Shown one piece after another: positions 32,921-40,784 of a DNA stretch of 41,146 nucleotides. Within the stretch, counting starts at the first letter, position 1; every line of letters begins with the position of its first letter. The translations under genes were made by a program, and so were the position numbers. The stretch is from Candidatus Dormiibacterota bacterium (lineage in GTDB: Bacteria; Chloroflexota; Dormibacteria; Aeolococcales; Aeolococcaceae): NCBI GenBank assembly GCA_003141695.1, contig PLNE01000067.1:1-41146 (forward strand), written 5' to 3'. Under the pieces are notes generated by a model. The model was not told the DNA's origin. It made no database searches and saw only the letters and a list, made by a program, of their open reading frames with translations.

Positions 32921-34063
32921 TCAGCTCGACCAGGCGAGGAGAGCGCGTGCCCGCTCGCGTGCCTGCGCATAGACGTCGAGGATCTGGTCGCCGACCACCC
33001 GCCAGTCGTAGCGTTTCGACTTCTCGATCCCGCGTCCGCCCATGCTCCGCCGGAGGCCGGGGTCGGCGATCAGCGATTCGAGGGCGCGGGCAAACCCCTC
33101 CGGCTTGCCGGGAGGCACGAGCAGCCCATCGCCTCCCGCCTCGACGACCTGGCTGAATCCGGGGATGGCCGAGGCCACCACCGGAACCCCGCTGGCCATC
33201 GCCTCGAGCAGGACGATACCGAAGCTCTCCCCGCCGCTCGCCGGTGAGCAGAAGACGTCGGAGCTCGCGTAGATCCGGGGAAGGATGTCGGCCGCGACGT
33301 GTCCCAGGAACCGGACGTCGGGGACCCCGGTCGCCTCGCACTGTCTCTCGAACGCCCAGCGCATCGGCCCGTCGCCGACGATCACCAGCCGGCAGTCGTC
33401 GCGACGCTGCCGGAGCTGGGCGTAGGCCTGGAGGAGCACGGGAAGCCCCTTGCGATGCTCCATCCTGCCGACGAAGAGGATGGTCACCTGGCCGTCGCCG
33501 CGCAGCTCGGGGAGGGGCGGGAGGTCGGGGCGGAACCTCGCGCCGTCGATGCCGTTGGGCACGATGGTGTAGTCGCCCTCGAAGTAGCGGCTGATGAAGT
33601 CGCGCGCCGGCTGGCTGACCGCGATCAGGCCGTGGAGGCGCCGGAAGTAGCGGCCGAGGAAGGGGCGGCCGTAGTAGTAGCCCAGGTTGCGGCGCGCCAT
33701 GGCGTGAAAGGTGCCGACGTTGGCGCCGCGGTGGAAGCGGAGCGTGGTGATCGGCAGCCCGGGCACGAGCGGCTCGTGGTAGTGGACGACGTCGAAGTCC
33801 TCGCGGTCGAGCAGGGCGCGGACCCGCCGTACCAGGTGGAAGGAGAGGGCGATCCTGGCCACCGACCCGTTGCCCCGCACCGGCACGCTGCGGCCGATGC
33901 GGACGAAGCCGGGAATGCCGTGGTCGTCCGGCACCCGGGACGAGGGAGCCAGGACCGTGACGTCGTGGCCGCGGCGGCGCAGCTCTTCGGCCAGGTGACG
34001 GACGTGCTCAGTCACCCCACCCGGGTGGATGAAGTCGTAGGGAGAGACCAGGCAGACCTTCAC
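32921..34063 (-). CDS. pimA: GT4 glycosyltransferase, probable phosphatidylinositol mannosyltransferase PimA
   Basis: 380-aa cytoplasmic-face glycosyltransferase with the GT-B fold. The N-terminus (VSPYDFIHPGGVTEHVRHLA) and the segment VPVRGNGSVARIALS resemble actinobacterial PimA. The donor-side motifs are ILFVGRMEHRKG and the E-x7-E element in GESFGIVLLEAM. It would add the first mannose from GDP-mannose to phosphatidylinositol. The context (PIPS, LpxL/PatA-like acyltransferase, ino1) strongly supports this, though other GT4 specificities cannot be excluded by sequence alone. GTG start at 34063; 8 nt separate its stop from the next start. Confidence 0.85.
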   Translation of the reverse strand: MKVCLVSPYDFIHPGGVTEHVRHLAEELRRRGHDVTVLAPSSRVPDDHGIPGFVRIGRSVPVRGNGSVARIALSFHLVRRVRALLDREDFDVVHYHEPLVPGLPITTLRFHRGANVGTFHAMARRNLGYYYGRPFLGRYFRRLHGLIAVSQPARDFISRYFEGDYTIVPNGIDGARFRPDLPPLPELRGDGQVTILFVGRMEHRKGLPVLLQAYAQLRQRRDDCRLVIVGDGPMRWAFERQCEATGVPDVRFLGHVAADILPRIYASSDVFCSPASGGESFGIVLLEAMASGVPVVASAIPGFSQVVEAGGDGLLVPPGKPEGFARALESLIADPGLRRSMGGRGIEKSKRYDWRVVGDQILDVYAQARERARALLAWSS

Positions 34064-34124
34064 CGCCGCCCCGGGTATGGGGTGCGGCCGCCCGCGGTGC
34101 GACCGGTCGCCGCCGGCCCGCCGT

Positions 34125-35120
34125 TCATCCCCCCTCCTCCCAGACGGGGTCGAGCACGTGCCACTGCTCCGGGAACTCCCGGATCCACTCCTCGAAGACC
34201 TTGAGGATCTCCATGACCACCCGGCGGAGCTCCTCGTGGCGCGGCGCGCTGGGGTCGTACGGGATCTCCGGGTGGACGAAGACGCCCACGCCGCCGCTGA
34301 TCCGGGGGAGGACCACGGGCATGATCACCGACCCGGCGCGCATGGCGGCGTCGACCACCCCCACCGGGATGGGGGCCTTGGCCCCGAAGAAGGGGAAGAG
34401 CTCGCCGTTGCCGATCAGATCGCGGTCCATGGCCAGGGCGATGGCACCGCCGCTTTTGAGGATGCGCAGCACATCGCGCATCGCCGCGGCGCCGAGCCGC
34501 CGCGCGGTGACCTCGTCGGCGCCCTTGATGGCTGCGATGTCGATGGGGACGATCCGCACCCCCTGGGCACGCCGGGATCCCACCACCCGCTCAAAGAGCT
34601 GGGGCGGCCGGATGTACTCGGCGAGCAGGGCCATGGGGAAGCCGAGGCTGTTGCCGGCGGCGAGGCCCTTTTCCCAGGATCCGAGGTGAAGGGAGATCAC
34701 GGCGACACCGCGTCCGCTGGCGGCCGCCTCCGTGTAGCGCTCGAAGTGGTCGACGATCAGGCCGTCGCTGATGTCGTCGCCCTCGAAGCGCATCGCCATC
34801 ACGTCGACCCAGGCGCGGCCCAGGTCGCGCAGGTTGCGGCGGACCACCCGGTCGAGGGCCCGCGGCTCGAGGCCCGGGAGGACGTGGGCGAGGTTGGCCC
34901 GGAGACCGCGGACGGCCCTAGGCCGGACGGTTCGGAGGACCTCCGCGCAGCCGACGGCCAGACCGTAGGCGGCCCTCCGCGGCAGCACCCGGACCAGCGA
35001 CTCGGCAACCCGATAGGCGTAGTACGGCAGCATCGATCCGTCGCCGGGAACGACAGCGGCAGCCCCGGCGGGGACCTCTCCGCCGGGGCCGCGCTCGATC
35101 TGACTGCCGACGCTGGTCAT
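34125..35120 (-). CDS. LpxL/HtrB-type acyltransferase, probable PIM acyltransferase (PatA-like)
   Basis: 331-aa membrane-associated acyltransferase of the LPLAT family. It has the catalytic HLGSWE (H-x4-E), AMDRDLIGNGELFPFFG and GVVDAAMRAGSVIMPVV motifs, and a hydrophobic/basic N-terminal region (YRVAESLVRVLP). In actinobacteria the neighbour of pimA and pgsA is PatA, which acylates the mannose of PIM; the same role is inferred here. Without lipopolysaccharide genes nearby a lipid A role is unlikely. I chose ATG 35120, with GGGG 5 nt upstream, rather than GTG 35126. It follows ino1 by 39 nt. Confidence 0.85.
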   Translation of the reverse strand: MTSVGSQIERGPGGEVPAGAAAVVPGDGSMLPYYAYRVAESLVRVLPRRAAYGLAVGCAEVLRTVRPRAVRGLRANLAHVLPGLEPRALDRVVRRNLRDLGRAWVDVMAMRFEGDDISDGLIVDHFERYTEAAASGRGVAVISLHLGSWEKGLAAGNSLGFPMALLAEYIRPPQLFERVVGSRRAQGVRIVPIDIAAIKGADEVTARRLGAAAMRDVLRILKSGGAIALAMDRDLIGNGELFPFFGAKAPIPVGVVDAAMRAGSVIMPVVLPRISGGVGVFVHPEIPYDPSAPRHEELRRVVMEILKVFEEWIREFPEQWHVLDPVWEEGG

Positions 35121-35159
35121 CGCCACCCCGTGAGGGCTCCTGCTGCGGTGAGCAGGCTA

Positions 35160-36317
35160 TCAGGAGTGAGGAGGCTCGACTGCCTGCTGGGTGACCAGGG
35201 CCGCGGGGGCGGCGGGCTTGGCGTGCCCATTGCCGGCCGCGGGAGTGGTGCCGGCGATGAAGGCCTCGGTCAGCTCCCGGGCACGGTTGTCCGAGTACTG
35301 CTTGGGCGGCGACTTCATGAAGTAGGAGGACGGACCTTCCAGGGTGCCGGAGAGGCCACGGTCGAGCCCCAGCTTGCAGCAGCGGACGGCGTCGATCACG
35401 ATGCCCGCACTGTTCGGCGAGTCGACCACCTCGAGCTTCAGCTCCACGTTGATCGGGATGTCGCCGAAGGAGCGTCCCTCCATCCGGATGTAGCACCATT
35501 TGCGGTCGTCCAGCCAGCGCACGTAGTCGGACGGCCCGATGTGGATGTTGCGGTCGTCCAGCTTCTGGTCCAGCTGGGAGCGGACACTGTTGGTCTTGCT
35601 GATCTTCTTGCTGACCAGGCGCTCGCGCTCCAGCATGTTGAGGAAGTCGGTGTTGCCGCCGAAGTTGAGCTGGTAGGTGTTCTCGATCCTGACCCCGCGG
35701 TCCTGGAAGAGGCGGGTGAGCACCCGGTGGATGATGGTGGCGCCGAGCTGGGACTTGATGTCGTCGCCGATGACGGGCACCCCGGCCTTGCGGAAGCGGT
35801 CCTGCCAGTAGTCCTCACGGGCGATGAACACCGGCATGCAGTTGACCATGGCGCAGCCCGCGGCCAGGATCTGCTCGGTGTACCACTTGGTGGCCTCCTC
35901 GCTGCCCACCGGGAGGTAGTTGACCACCACGTCGGTGCCGCTCTCCTTGAGGACGCTCACGATGTCGGCGGTGGAGCCGGGCGCCTTGGTGATCACCTCT
36001 TTCAGGTACTTGCCGAGGCCGTCGTGGGTCATCCCCCGGACCACCTTGACGCCCTTGTTGGGGACGTCGGAGAACTTCACCGTGTTGTTCTGCCCGCTGA
36101 AGACGGCCTCGGAGAGGTCCTTGCCCACCTTCTCGACGTCGATGTCGATGGCCGCGGAGAACTCGATGTCGGAGATGTGGTAGCCGCCGAGATCCACGTG
36201 CATCAGGCCAGGGACCTGGTCTCCGGGCTCCGCGTGCTGGTAGTACTCGACGCCCTGCACCAGCGACGAAGCGCAGTTGCCGACGCCGATGATGGCGACC
36301 CGGACCTTGTTGCTCAT
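35160..36317 (-). CDS. ino1: Inositol-3-phosphate synthase (actinobacterial type)
   Basis: 385-aa NAD-dependent isomerase making myo-inositol-3-phosphate from glucose-6-phosphate. The Rossmann start [21 protein letters not shown], the catalytic regions [14 protein letters not shown] and [17 protein letters not shown], and [18 protein letters not shown] and [18 protein letters not shown] match the actinobacterial MIPS class. A C-terminal Ala/Pro-rich tail of about 30 residues is extra. ATG 36317 overlaps the stop of the ArsR gene (ATGA), giving coupled translation. It supplies the head group for the phosphatidylinositol genes that follow. Confidence 0.96.
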   Translation of the reverse strand: MSNKVRVAIIGVGNCASSLVQGVEYYQHAEPGDQVPGLMHVDLGGYHISDIEFSAAIDIDVEKVGKDLSEAVFSGQNNTVKFSDVPNKGVKVVRGMTHDGLGKYLKEVITKAPGSTADIVSVLKESGTDVVVNYLPVGSEEATKWYTEQILAAGCAMVNCMPVFIAREDYWQDRFRKAGVPVIGDDIKSQLGATIIHRVLTRLFQDRGVRIENTYQLNFGGNTDFLNMLERERLVSKKISKTNSVRSQLDQKLDDRNIHIGPSDYVRWLDDRKWCYIRMEGRSFGDIPINVELKLEVVDSPNSAGIVIDAVRCCKLGLDRGLSGTLEGPSSYFMKSPPKQYSDNRARELTEAFIAGTTPAAGNGHAKPAAPAALVTQQAVEPPHS

Positions 36318-36727
36318 GAGACTCCCTCACTGATAGGCGCGGGCAGCGCCTCGCTGGTACGACCTGGCTCGGCGGCGCCCTTGGGATCAGCGGCCGCCCC
36401 GAGAATCTGGATAAAACTCCGCAGGTTGCGATCGATGGCCTCGCGATCGAGGCGGCAGAGGACCTCGCGACCGTCGCGCCGGGTGGAGACCACCTGGGCG
36501 TGGCGGAGGGTCCGGAGGTGCCAGCTCATCCTCGGCTGGCTGACCTTGCACAGCTCGGCCAGCTCGGAGACCCGCACCTCGCCCCGCCGGGCCAGGATCT
36601 CGACGATCGCCAGCCGGGTCGGATTGGCCAGCCCCTCGAAGTGGACCGAGAGGTCGAACGCCCCGGCGGCGATGGCTCCGGGGACGGCCCGGCGCGGGGG
36701 CCGCGAACGCATAACCGATTCTTTCAT
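36314..36727 (-). CDS. ArsR-family transcriptional regulator of the inositol-lipid operon
   Basis: 137-aa winged-helix regulator. The [24 protein letters not shown] and wing [16 protein letters not shown] are clear, preceded by [20 protein letters not shown]. Only one Cys lies in the recognition-helix region, so a classic ArsR metal site is absent and the effector is unknown. ATG 36727 has AAGGT 7 nt upstream. It is the first gene of the operon and is fused translationally to ino1 by a 4-bp overlap, implying direct control of inositol-lipid synthesis and autoregulation at the inverted repeat in its promoter. Confidence 0.87.
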   Translation of the reverse strand: MKESVMRSRPPRRAVPGAIAAGAFDLSVHFEGLANPTRLAIVEILARRGEVRVSELAELCKVSQPRMSWHLRTLRHAQVVSTRRDGREVLCRLDREAIDRNLRSFIQILGAAADPKGAAEPGRTSEALPAPISEGVS

Positions 36728-36731
36728 AAAG

Positions 36732-36750
36732 ATACCTTGAATAAAGGATA
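36732..36750. promoter_or_regulatory. Candidate ArsR operator
   Basis: Imperfect inverted repeat ATACCTT-GAATA-AAGGATA, AT-rich in a GC-rich background, covering the -10 and start site of the ArsR-ino1 operon. Its position fits autorepression. Confidence 0.45.
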
Positions 36751-36773
36751 CGTTATACGTCCGGGATGTGCAA
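36745..36773 (-). promoter_or_regulatory. Promoter of the ArsR-ino1-PIM operon
   Basis: On the minus strand TTGCAC (36773-36768) and TATCCT (36750-36745) are 17 bp apart. Initiation near 36738 would give a leader of about 10 nt. Confidence 0.5.
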
Positions 36774-36874
36774 GCTCCGGGCCCGCCCTGGAGCTGTAGG
36801 CCGACGCGGCGGAGGGGTAGCCCCGAGCCCATCCGGGCTCCCGCCCCCCGGCTTGAGTATCCTTGCCGATCGAT

Positions 36875-36951
36875 CCCAGGGTAGCCAAGTTGGTCAAGGC
36901 AACGGTCTGTAAAACCGTGTATCGCTGGTTCGAGTCCAGCCCCTGGGACCA
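36875..36951 (+). tRNA. tRNA-Tyr (anticodon GUA), class I, archaeal/eukaryal-like
   Basis: A full cloverleaf can be drawn. The acceptor stem is CCCAGGG/CCCTGGG and the D-arm GCC..GGC with GG in the loop. The anticodon arm ACGGT-CTGTAAA-ACCGT has GTA at 36909-36911. The variable loop GTATC is only 5 nt, and the T-arm is GCTGG-TTCGAGT-CCAGC. The discriminator is A73 and CCA is encoded (36949-36951). Bacterial tRNA-Tyr is normally class II with a long variable arm and a G1:C72 pair. Here the variable loop is short and the first pair is C1:G72, the identity features of archaeal/eukaryal tRNA-Tyr. The next gene, 68 nt downstream, is an archaeal-type TyrRS, its natural partner. Confidence 0.95.
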
Positions 36952-37019
36952 CCCCCCCGGGGTGCTACGGTCTCCGTCCCCGGGTCGCCCGAGGCACCCG
37001 CCCGTCCCCGAGGCTCCAG

Positions 37020-38177
37020 ATGACCAGCCCCCCCTCCCCCACTCCTGACATCACCCGCCGGGCGGCGCTGATCCAGCGCAACCTGGCCGAGCTGCTGACC
37101 CCGGAGGAGCTGCAAGCACTGCTGGTCACCGGTCAGCGGCTCCAGCATTACATCGGCTACGAGATCTCCGGCCGCGTCCACCTGGGCGGCGGACTGGTGT
37201 TGATGGCCAAGGTCCGCGACTTCCAGGAGGCGGGCGTCGACTGCAGCGTCCTGCTCGCCGACTGGCACACCTGGATCAACGACAAGCTGGGCGGTGATCG
37301 CGATCGCATCCGGCGGCTCGCCGTCTCCTACTACGGCGAGGCGATGAAGGCGTCGCTGCTCTGCGTCGGCGGCGACCCGGGGGCGCTGCGCCTCATCCTC
37401 GCCTCGGATGTCTATGCCGACCCCGCGCGCGACTACTGGGCCACGGTCATCGAGGTCGCCAAGCACACCTCGGTGGCCCGGATGCAGCGGAGCATCACCA
37501 TCCTCGGCCGCAAGGAGGGGGAGCAGCACGACTTCGCCAAGCTCATCTACCCGGCGATGCAGGCGGCCGACATCTTCGCGCTCGGGGTCCACATCGCCCA
37601 CGCCGGGATGGACCAGCGCAAGGCCCACGTGGTCGCGCGCGACGTGGCCACCAAGATCAGGGTCAATACTCTCCGCGACGCCGCCGGCACCGCCATCAAG
37701 CCGCTGGCCGCGCACAGCCCGCTGCTCACCGGGCTGCTCAAGCCGGACCGCTGGCCGGTGCCACCGGAGGAGCGCGCCGACGCACTCGCGGCCATGAAGA
37801 TGAGCAAGTCCAAGCCGCGCTCCGCGGTGTTCGTGCACGACTCCCCCGACGAGATTCGGGCCAAACTGCGCGGCGCCTTCTGCCCGCCGGGAGAGGTGGA
37901 GCTCAACCCGGTGATGGACTGGATCGAGCGGCTCTGCTTCGGTCTGGGGGACCCGGAGCTGCGCGTCGAGCGGAAGCCGGAGAACGGCGGGCCGGTGACC
38001 TTCTCGTCGATCCAGGAGGTACGCGATGCCTACGCGACCGGGGCGCTCCACCCCATGGACGCCAAGGCCGCCCTGGCCGACCGGCTGATCGACCGGCTCG
38101 AGCCCGCCCGCAAGCACTTCGCCGACCCGGAGCGGGCGGCGGCGCTGGCCGAGATGGAGTCGCTGATCACGGTCTGA
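37020..38177 (+). CDS. tyrS: Tyrosyl-tRNA synthetase, archaeal/eukaryal type
   Basis: 385-aa class Ic aminoacyl-tRNA synthetase charging tRNA-Tyr. Motifs in order: Y44 in YIGYEISG, the HIGH-equivalent HLGG (54-57), LLADWHTWINDKLGG (80-92), tyrosine-pocket residues in IYPAMQAADIF (Y177, Q181, D184), GMDQRKAH (Q199) and KMSKS (260-264). The YIGYEISGRVH / AGMDQRKAH pattern is that of archaeal and eukaryal TyrRS, not of bacterial TyrRS with its S4-like C-terminal domain, which is absent here. It is longer than the 306-aa Methanocaldococcus enzyme. ATG 37020 has GAGG 6 nt upstream. It sits directly after a matching class I tRNA-Tyr, suggesting acquisition or retention of a synthetase-tRNA pair. 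Confidence 0.93.
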   Translation: MTSPPSPTPDITRRAALIQRNLAELLTPEELQALLVTGQRLQHYIGYEISGRVHLGGGLVLMAKVRDFQEAGVDCSVLLADWHTWINDKLGGDRDRIRRLAVSYYGEAMKASLLCVGGDPGALRLILASDVYADPARDYWATVIEVAKHTSVARMQRSITILGRKEGEQHDFAKLIYPAMQAADIFALGVHIAHAGMDQRKAHVVARDVATKIRVNTLRDAAGTAIKPLAAHSPLLTGLLKPDRWPVPPEERADALAAMKMSKSKPRSAVFVHDSPDEIRAKLRGAFCPPGEVELNPVMDWIERLCFGLGDPELRVERKPENGGPVTFSSIQEVRDAYATGALHPMDAKAALADRLIDRLEPARKHFADPERAAALAEMESLITV

Positions 38178-38241
38178 CCCGGCCGGATGCGTGCGGGGCA
38201 GGCGGGGATCCACCGGCTGCCGCGCGCCGTCCCCCGGTGAT

Positions 38242-39038
38242 TCAGCCTCCCAGCTGATACACGACGCTGACGCTGACGCTCAACTGCTCCGACCCCGCCT
38301 GCACGGGGACGGCCGAGCTCGCCTCGGGCGCGCCCACCGCGTACGAGATCGGCGGTGTGGTTGACGTCTGAGTGTTGTCCGTGATGGAGACGATGGGCCC
38401 GAGGGCGACCCCGGCGCCAGATGCGAGCTGCCCCGCCTTGGTCTTGGCATCGGCCATCGCTTGGGCGCGGGCCTGGGCCATGAGGGAGCTGGTGTCGCTG
38501 ATGGAGAGCGCCATCGACTCGATGCGGATGTCGTCGCCGACCGATCTTGCCGCGGCATCGAGGACGGTGCCGGCGGTGGTGAGGTCGCGGAGGGTCACCG
38601 CCACGGTCTCGTCCACCTGGTAGCCGGTGATCGACTGGCCGTCGCTCCCATAGACCGGGTCGATCGAGAGGCTCGCGGTCTGGATGTCGCTCTGGTTGAC
38701 GCCGCTGCCGCTCAGGGTCTGGATCAGAGAATTCGTCTCGCTCTCGTTCTGGCTGAGGGCATCGCTGGCGTGGGTCGCCTGGCTGGCAACGTCCATCTGG
38801 ACGTTGAGGGTGTCCGGGGTCCATAGACCTCGCCGGCGCCGGTGACGGTGATCTCCGGCGGGCCCACCTGGACAGCGGCGGAGGCGGTGTGCAGGTCGAG
38901 TGCCGCGGGCGGCGCCGTCGACCCGGACGAGCGGGTGAGGACGAGGGTGGCGACGACTGCGGCCACGCCGAGGAGGTAGACGAGCCGGGTGGCCAGCGGA
39001 CGCGAGATCGGCGAGGGGCGGGCGGCGGGGTCAGGCAT
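38242..39038 (-). pseudogene. SIMPL-domain (DUF541) protein, frameshifted
   Basis: Two overlapping minus-strand frames together make one SIMPL protein of about 265 aa. The N-terminal part (from ATG 39038, with GGAGAG upstream) has a signal-anchor helix (RLVYLLGVAAVVATLVLT) and the SIMPL opening ITVTGAGEVYG. The C-terminal part continues as TPDTLNVQMDVASQA, then NSLIQTLSGSGVNQSDIQT and a conserved body to 38242. The join near 38815-38830 requires one extra base. Either the gene is broken or the base call is wrong. SIMPL proteins are exported, of mostly unknown function. Confidence 0.75.
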
Positions 39039-39152
39039 GCGTGTCTCTCCGTGGAGGGCGTTCCCCCCGATGACGCCATCGAGCGCCCGGAGGTTCCCGG
39101 GGTCGCCACCACGCGCAGCCGCGGCAGCGCGGCGAGGCTGCTGACCCCGCTC

Positions 39153-40193
39153 TCAGTGGCGTGCCGGCGCCGGGCCCAGGGTGGCGGCCAGCGCGGTGAG
39201 CTGGTCTCGGGTGCCCATCGCCACCACGATGTCGTCGGGACGGAGCGCCTCGGCATCGCCGGGACCCACCCGCAGGGCACCGTCGCCCGAGCGGAGCGCG
39301 AGCAGCACGGCCCCGGACCGGCGCAGGTCGAGAGCGGTGAGCCGGCGACCGGCGTCGGCCCCGACGACCAGCTCCTCGACCCGCATCGAGGTGTCCGCGC
39401 CCCCCACCAGCAGGTCGAAGGTGTCGACCACCGCCGGTTGCATGGCGAGCGCCGCCATCCGCCGGCCGCTCAGCGTGTACGGGCTCACCACCCGGTCGGC
39501 GCCGGCGCGGCGCAGCTTCTCCGCGGAGTCGGGATGGGACGAGCGGGCCACGATGTAGAGGTCGGGACGGAGCGTGCGCGCTGTGAGCACGATGTAGACG
39601 TTGCGCTCGTCGGAGTCGACGGCGCTGATGAGCGCCCGGGCGCGGCGGATGCCCGCCCGCTCCAGCACCTCGTCACTGGAGGCGTCACCGAGGACGTGGA
39701 GCACCCGGTCCTGCTCGACGCTCGCGAGCCCGTCCGGGTTCCACTCGATGACCACGAACTGCTGCTGGGACTGGGTCAGCTCGAACACGGCCTGGCGCCC
39801 GGTGCGCCCGTACCCGCAGACGATGACGTGGTCGCGCAGGTCATCCAGCTGGCGCTGCACCCGACGGACCCTCCGGTGACGCTGCCACTCTCCGCTCGAC
39901 AATAGCTCGACCAGCACACCGAAGGTGTAGAGGAAACCGATCACCCCGAAAGCGATCACCGAGATGGTGAACTCCTCTCCGGCGGCGTCCAGCCGGTGAA
40001 CCTCCTCGAAGCCGACGGTGCTCACGGTGATGACGGTCATGAAGAGGGCGTCGAGGAAGCTGTAGCGCTCGAGCAGCATGTATCCGGCCGTTCCGTAGAC
40101 GAGCAGGGCGAGCAGGCCGGCCATGGCCACGGCCAGCCGGCGGAACGGCCCTCGCGGCTCGCGGACGCCGGCGGGTATCACGGGGTCAGGCAT
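39153..40193 (-). CDS. Two-helix potassium channel with RCK (TrkA-N/TrkA-C) domain
   Basis: 346-aa membrane protein. One helix (about 20-41), a pore helix with filter-like TVSTVGFEEV (56-65) and a second helix (about 77-99) make an Ion_trans_2 channel. A cytoplasmic RCK N domain begins HVIVCGYGRTGR (about 122-133), followed by VIEWNPDG and VLGDASSDEVLERAGI. A TrkA-C domain (about 265-340) completes the MthK-like layout. The filter is TVGF-E rather than TVGYGD, a variant whose selectivity cannot be judged here. ATG 40193 is used; its ribosome site is weak. Confidence 0.9.
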   Translation of the reverse strand: MPDPVIPAGVREPRGPFRRLAVAMAGLLALLVYGTAGYMLLERYSFLDALFMTVITVSTVGFEEVHRLDAAGEEFTISVIAFGVIGFLYTFGVLVELLSSGEWQRHRRVRRVQRQLDDLRDHVIVCGYGRTGRQAVFELTQSQQQFVVIEWNPDGLASVEQDRVLHVLGDASSDEVLERAGIRRARALISAVDSDERNVYIVLTARTLRPDLYIVARSSHPDSAEKLRRAGADRVVSPYTLSGRRMAALAMQPAVVDTFDLLVGGADTSMRVEELVVGADAGRRLTALDLRRSGAVLLALRSGDGALRVGPGDAEALRPDDIVVAMGTRDQLTALAATLGPAPARH

Positions 40194-40225
40194 GGATGGT
40201 GTCCGGCGGTGGCGGCCCCCACGTG

Positions 40226-40522
40226 TCAGCGATCGTCCTCGCCGGTGTGGCGCTGGGCGATGCGGTCACGGAGGGCGTCCTCCATCTCGCCCGAGCCACC
40301 CGCCTCCCTCCGGAGCCAGAAGGGGATCTTCTCGCCGCGCTTCTCCGCCTCGGCTGCGCGCCTCTCCGCCTCGAGATGGCGGCGGAGGGCGGCGTCGACG
40401 GCCGCGTCGAGCGAGGCCCCTCCGGCCGTGAGGCCGGCGACCAGGTCGTCCGCGATCACGGCCGTGTTGGGCGGGGAGGAGGCCGGCGGCCTGGACCCGA
40501 AGAGGCGTCCAAAGAGCGACAC
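40226..40522 (-). CDS. Hypothetical 98-aa protein
   Basis: I do not recognise this protein. It begins MSLFGRLFGSRPPASSPPN, has an Ala-rich helical segment (about 22-65, with LRRHLEAERRAAEAEKRGEK) that may form a coiled coil, and ends in an acidic/charged tail. There is no membrane segment. The GTG at 40522 has GAGGG 6 nt upstream, the main argument that it is real. It lies 32 nt upstream of the K+ channel gene on the same strand and may be co-transcribed with it. Confidence 0.6.
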   Translation of the reverse strand: MSLFGRLFGSRPPASSPPNTAVIADDLVAGLTAGGASLDAAVDAALRRHLEAERRAAEAEKRGEKIPFWLRREAGGSGEMEDALRDRIAQRHTGEDDR

Positions 40523-40784
40523 GCGAAACCCTCAGCGGTCCACGAGCGGCACTGCCGGCCGGCGTCCCGTGCCGGAAGGCGACCACCTGCTCGCAGGACG
40601 CATCATCTGGCCGAGTCTACCCGGCCGGCGGCGGGAAAGGCGGCGGCCCGGCGCGCGTCCCCCCGGACCGGTATCCCACACTGGTAGCGTCATGTTGGCG
40701 CCGGCCGGCGGCGGCTCCTCTGCGCACCCGCGGCGACTGGAGCGCTCTTCCTCCGGTCGCCCGCCGCCATAGAGGAGGCCGACC

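Noticed and set aside
34077-36740. 887-codon plus-strand frame across the acyltransferase, ino1 and ArsR genes
   Set aside because: Spans three well-supported minus-strand genes; composition is typical of antisense translation in GC-rich DNA.
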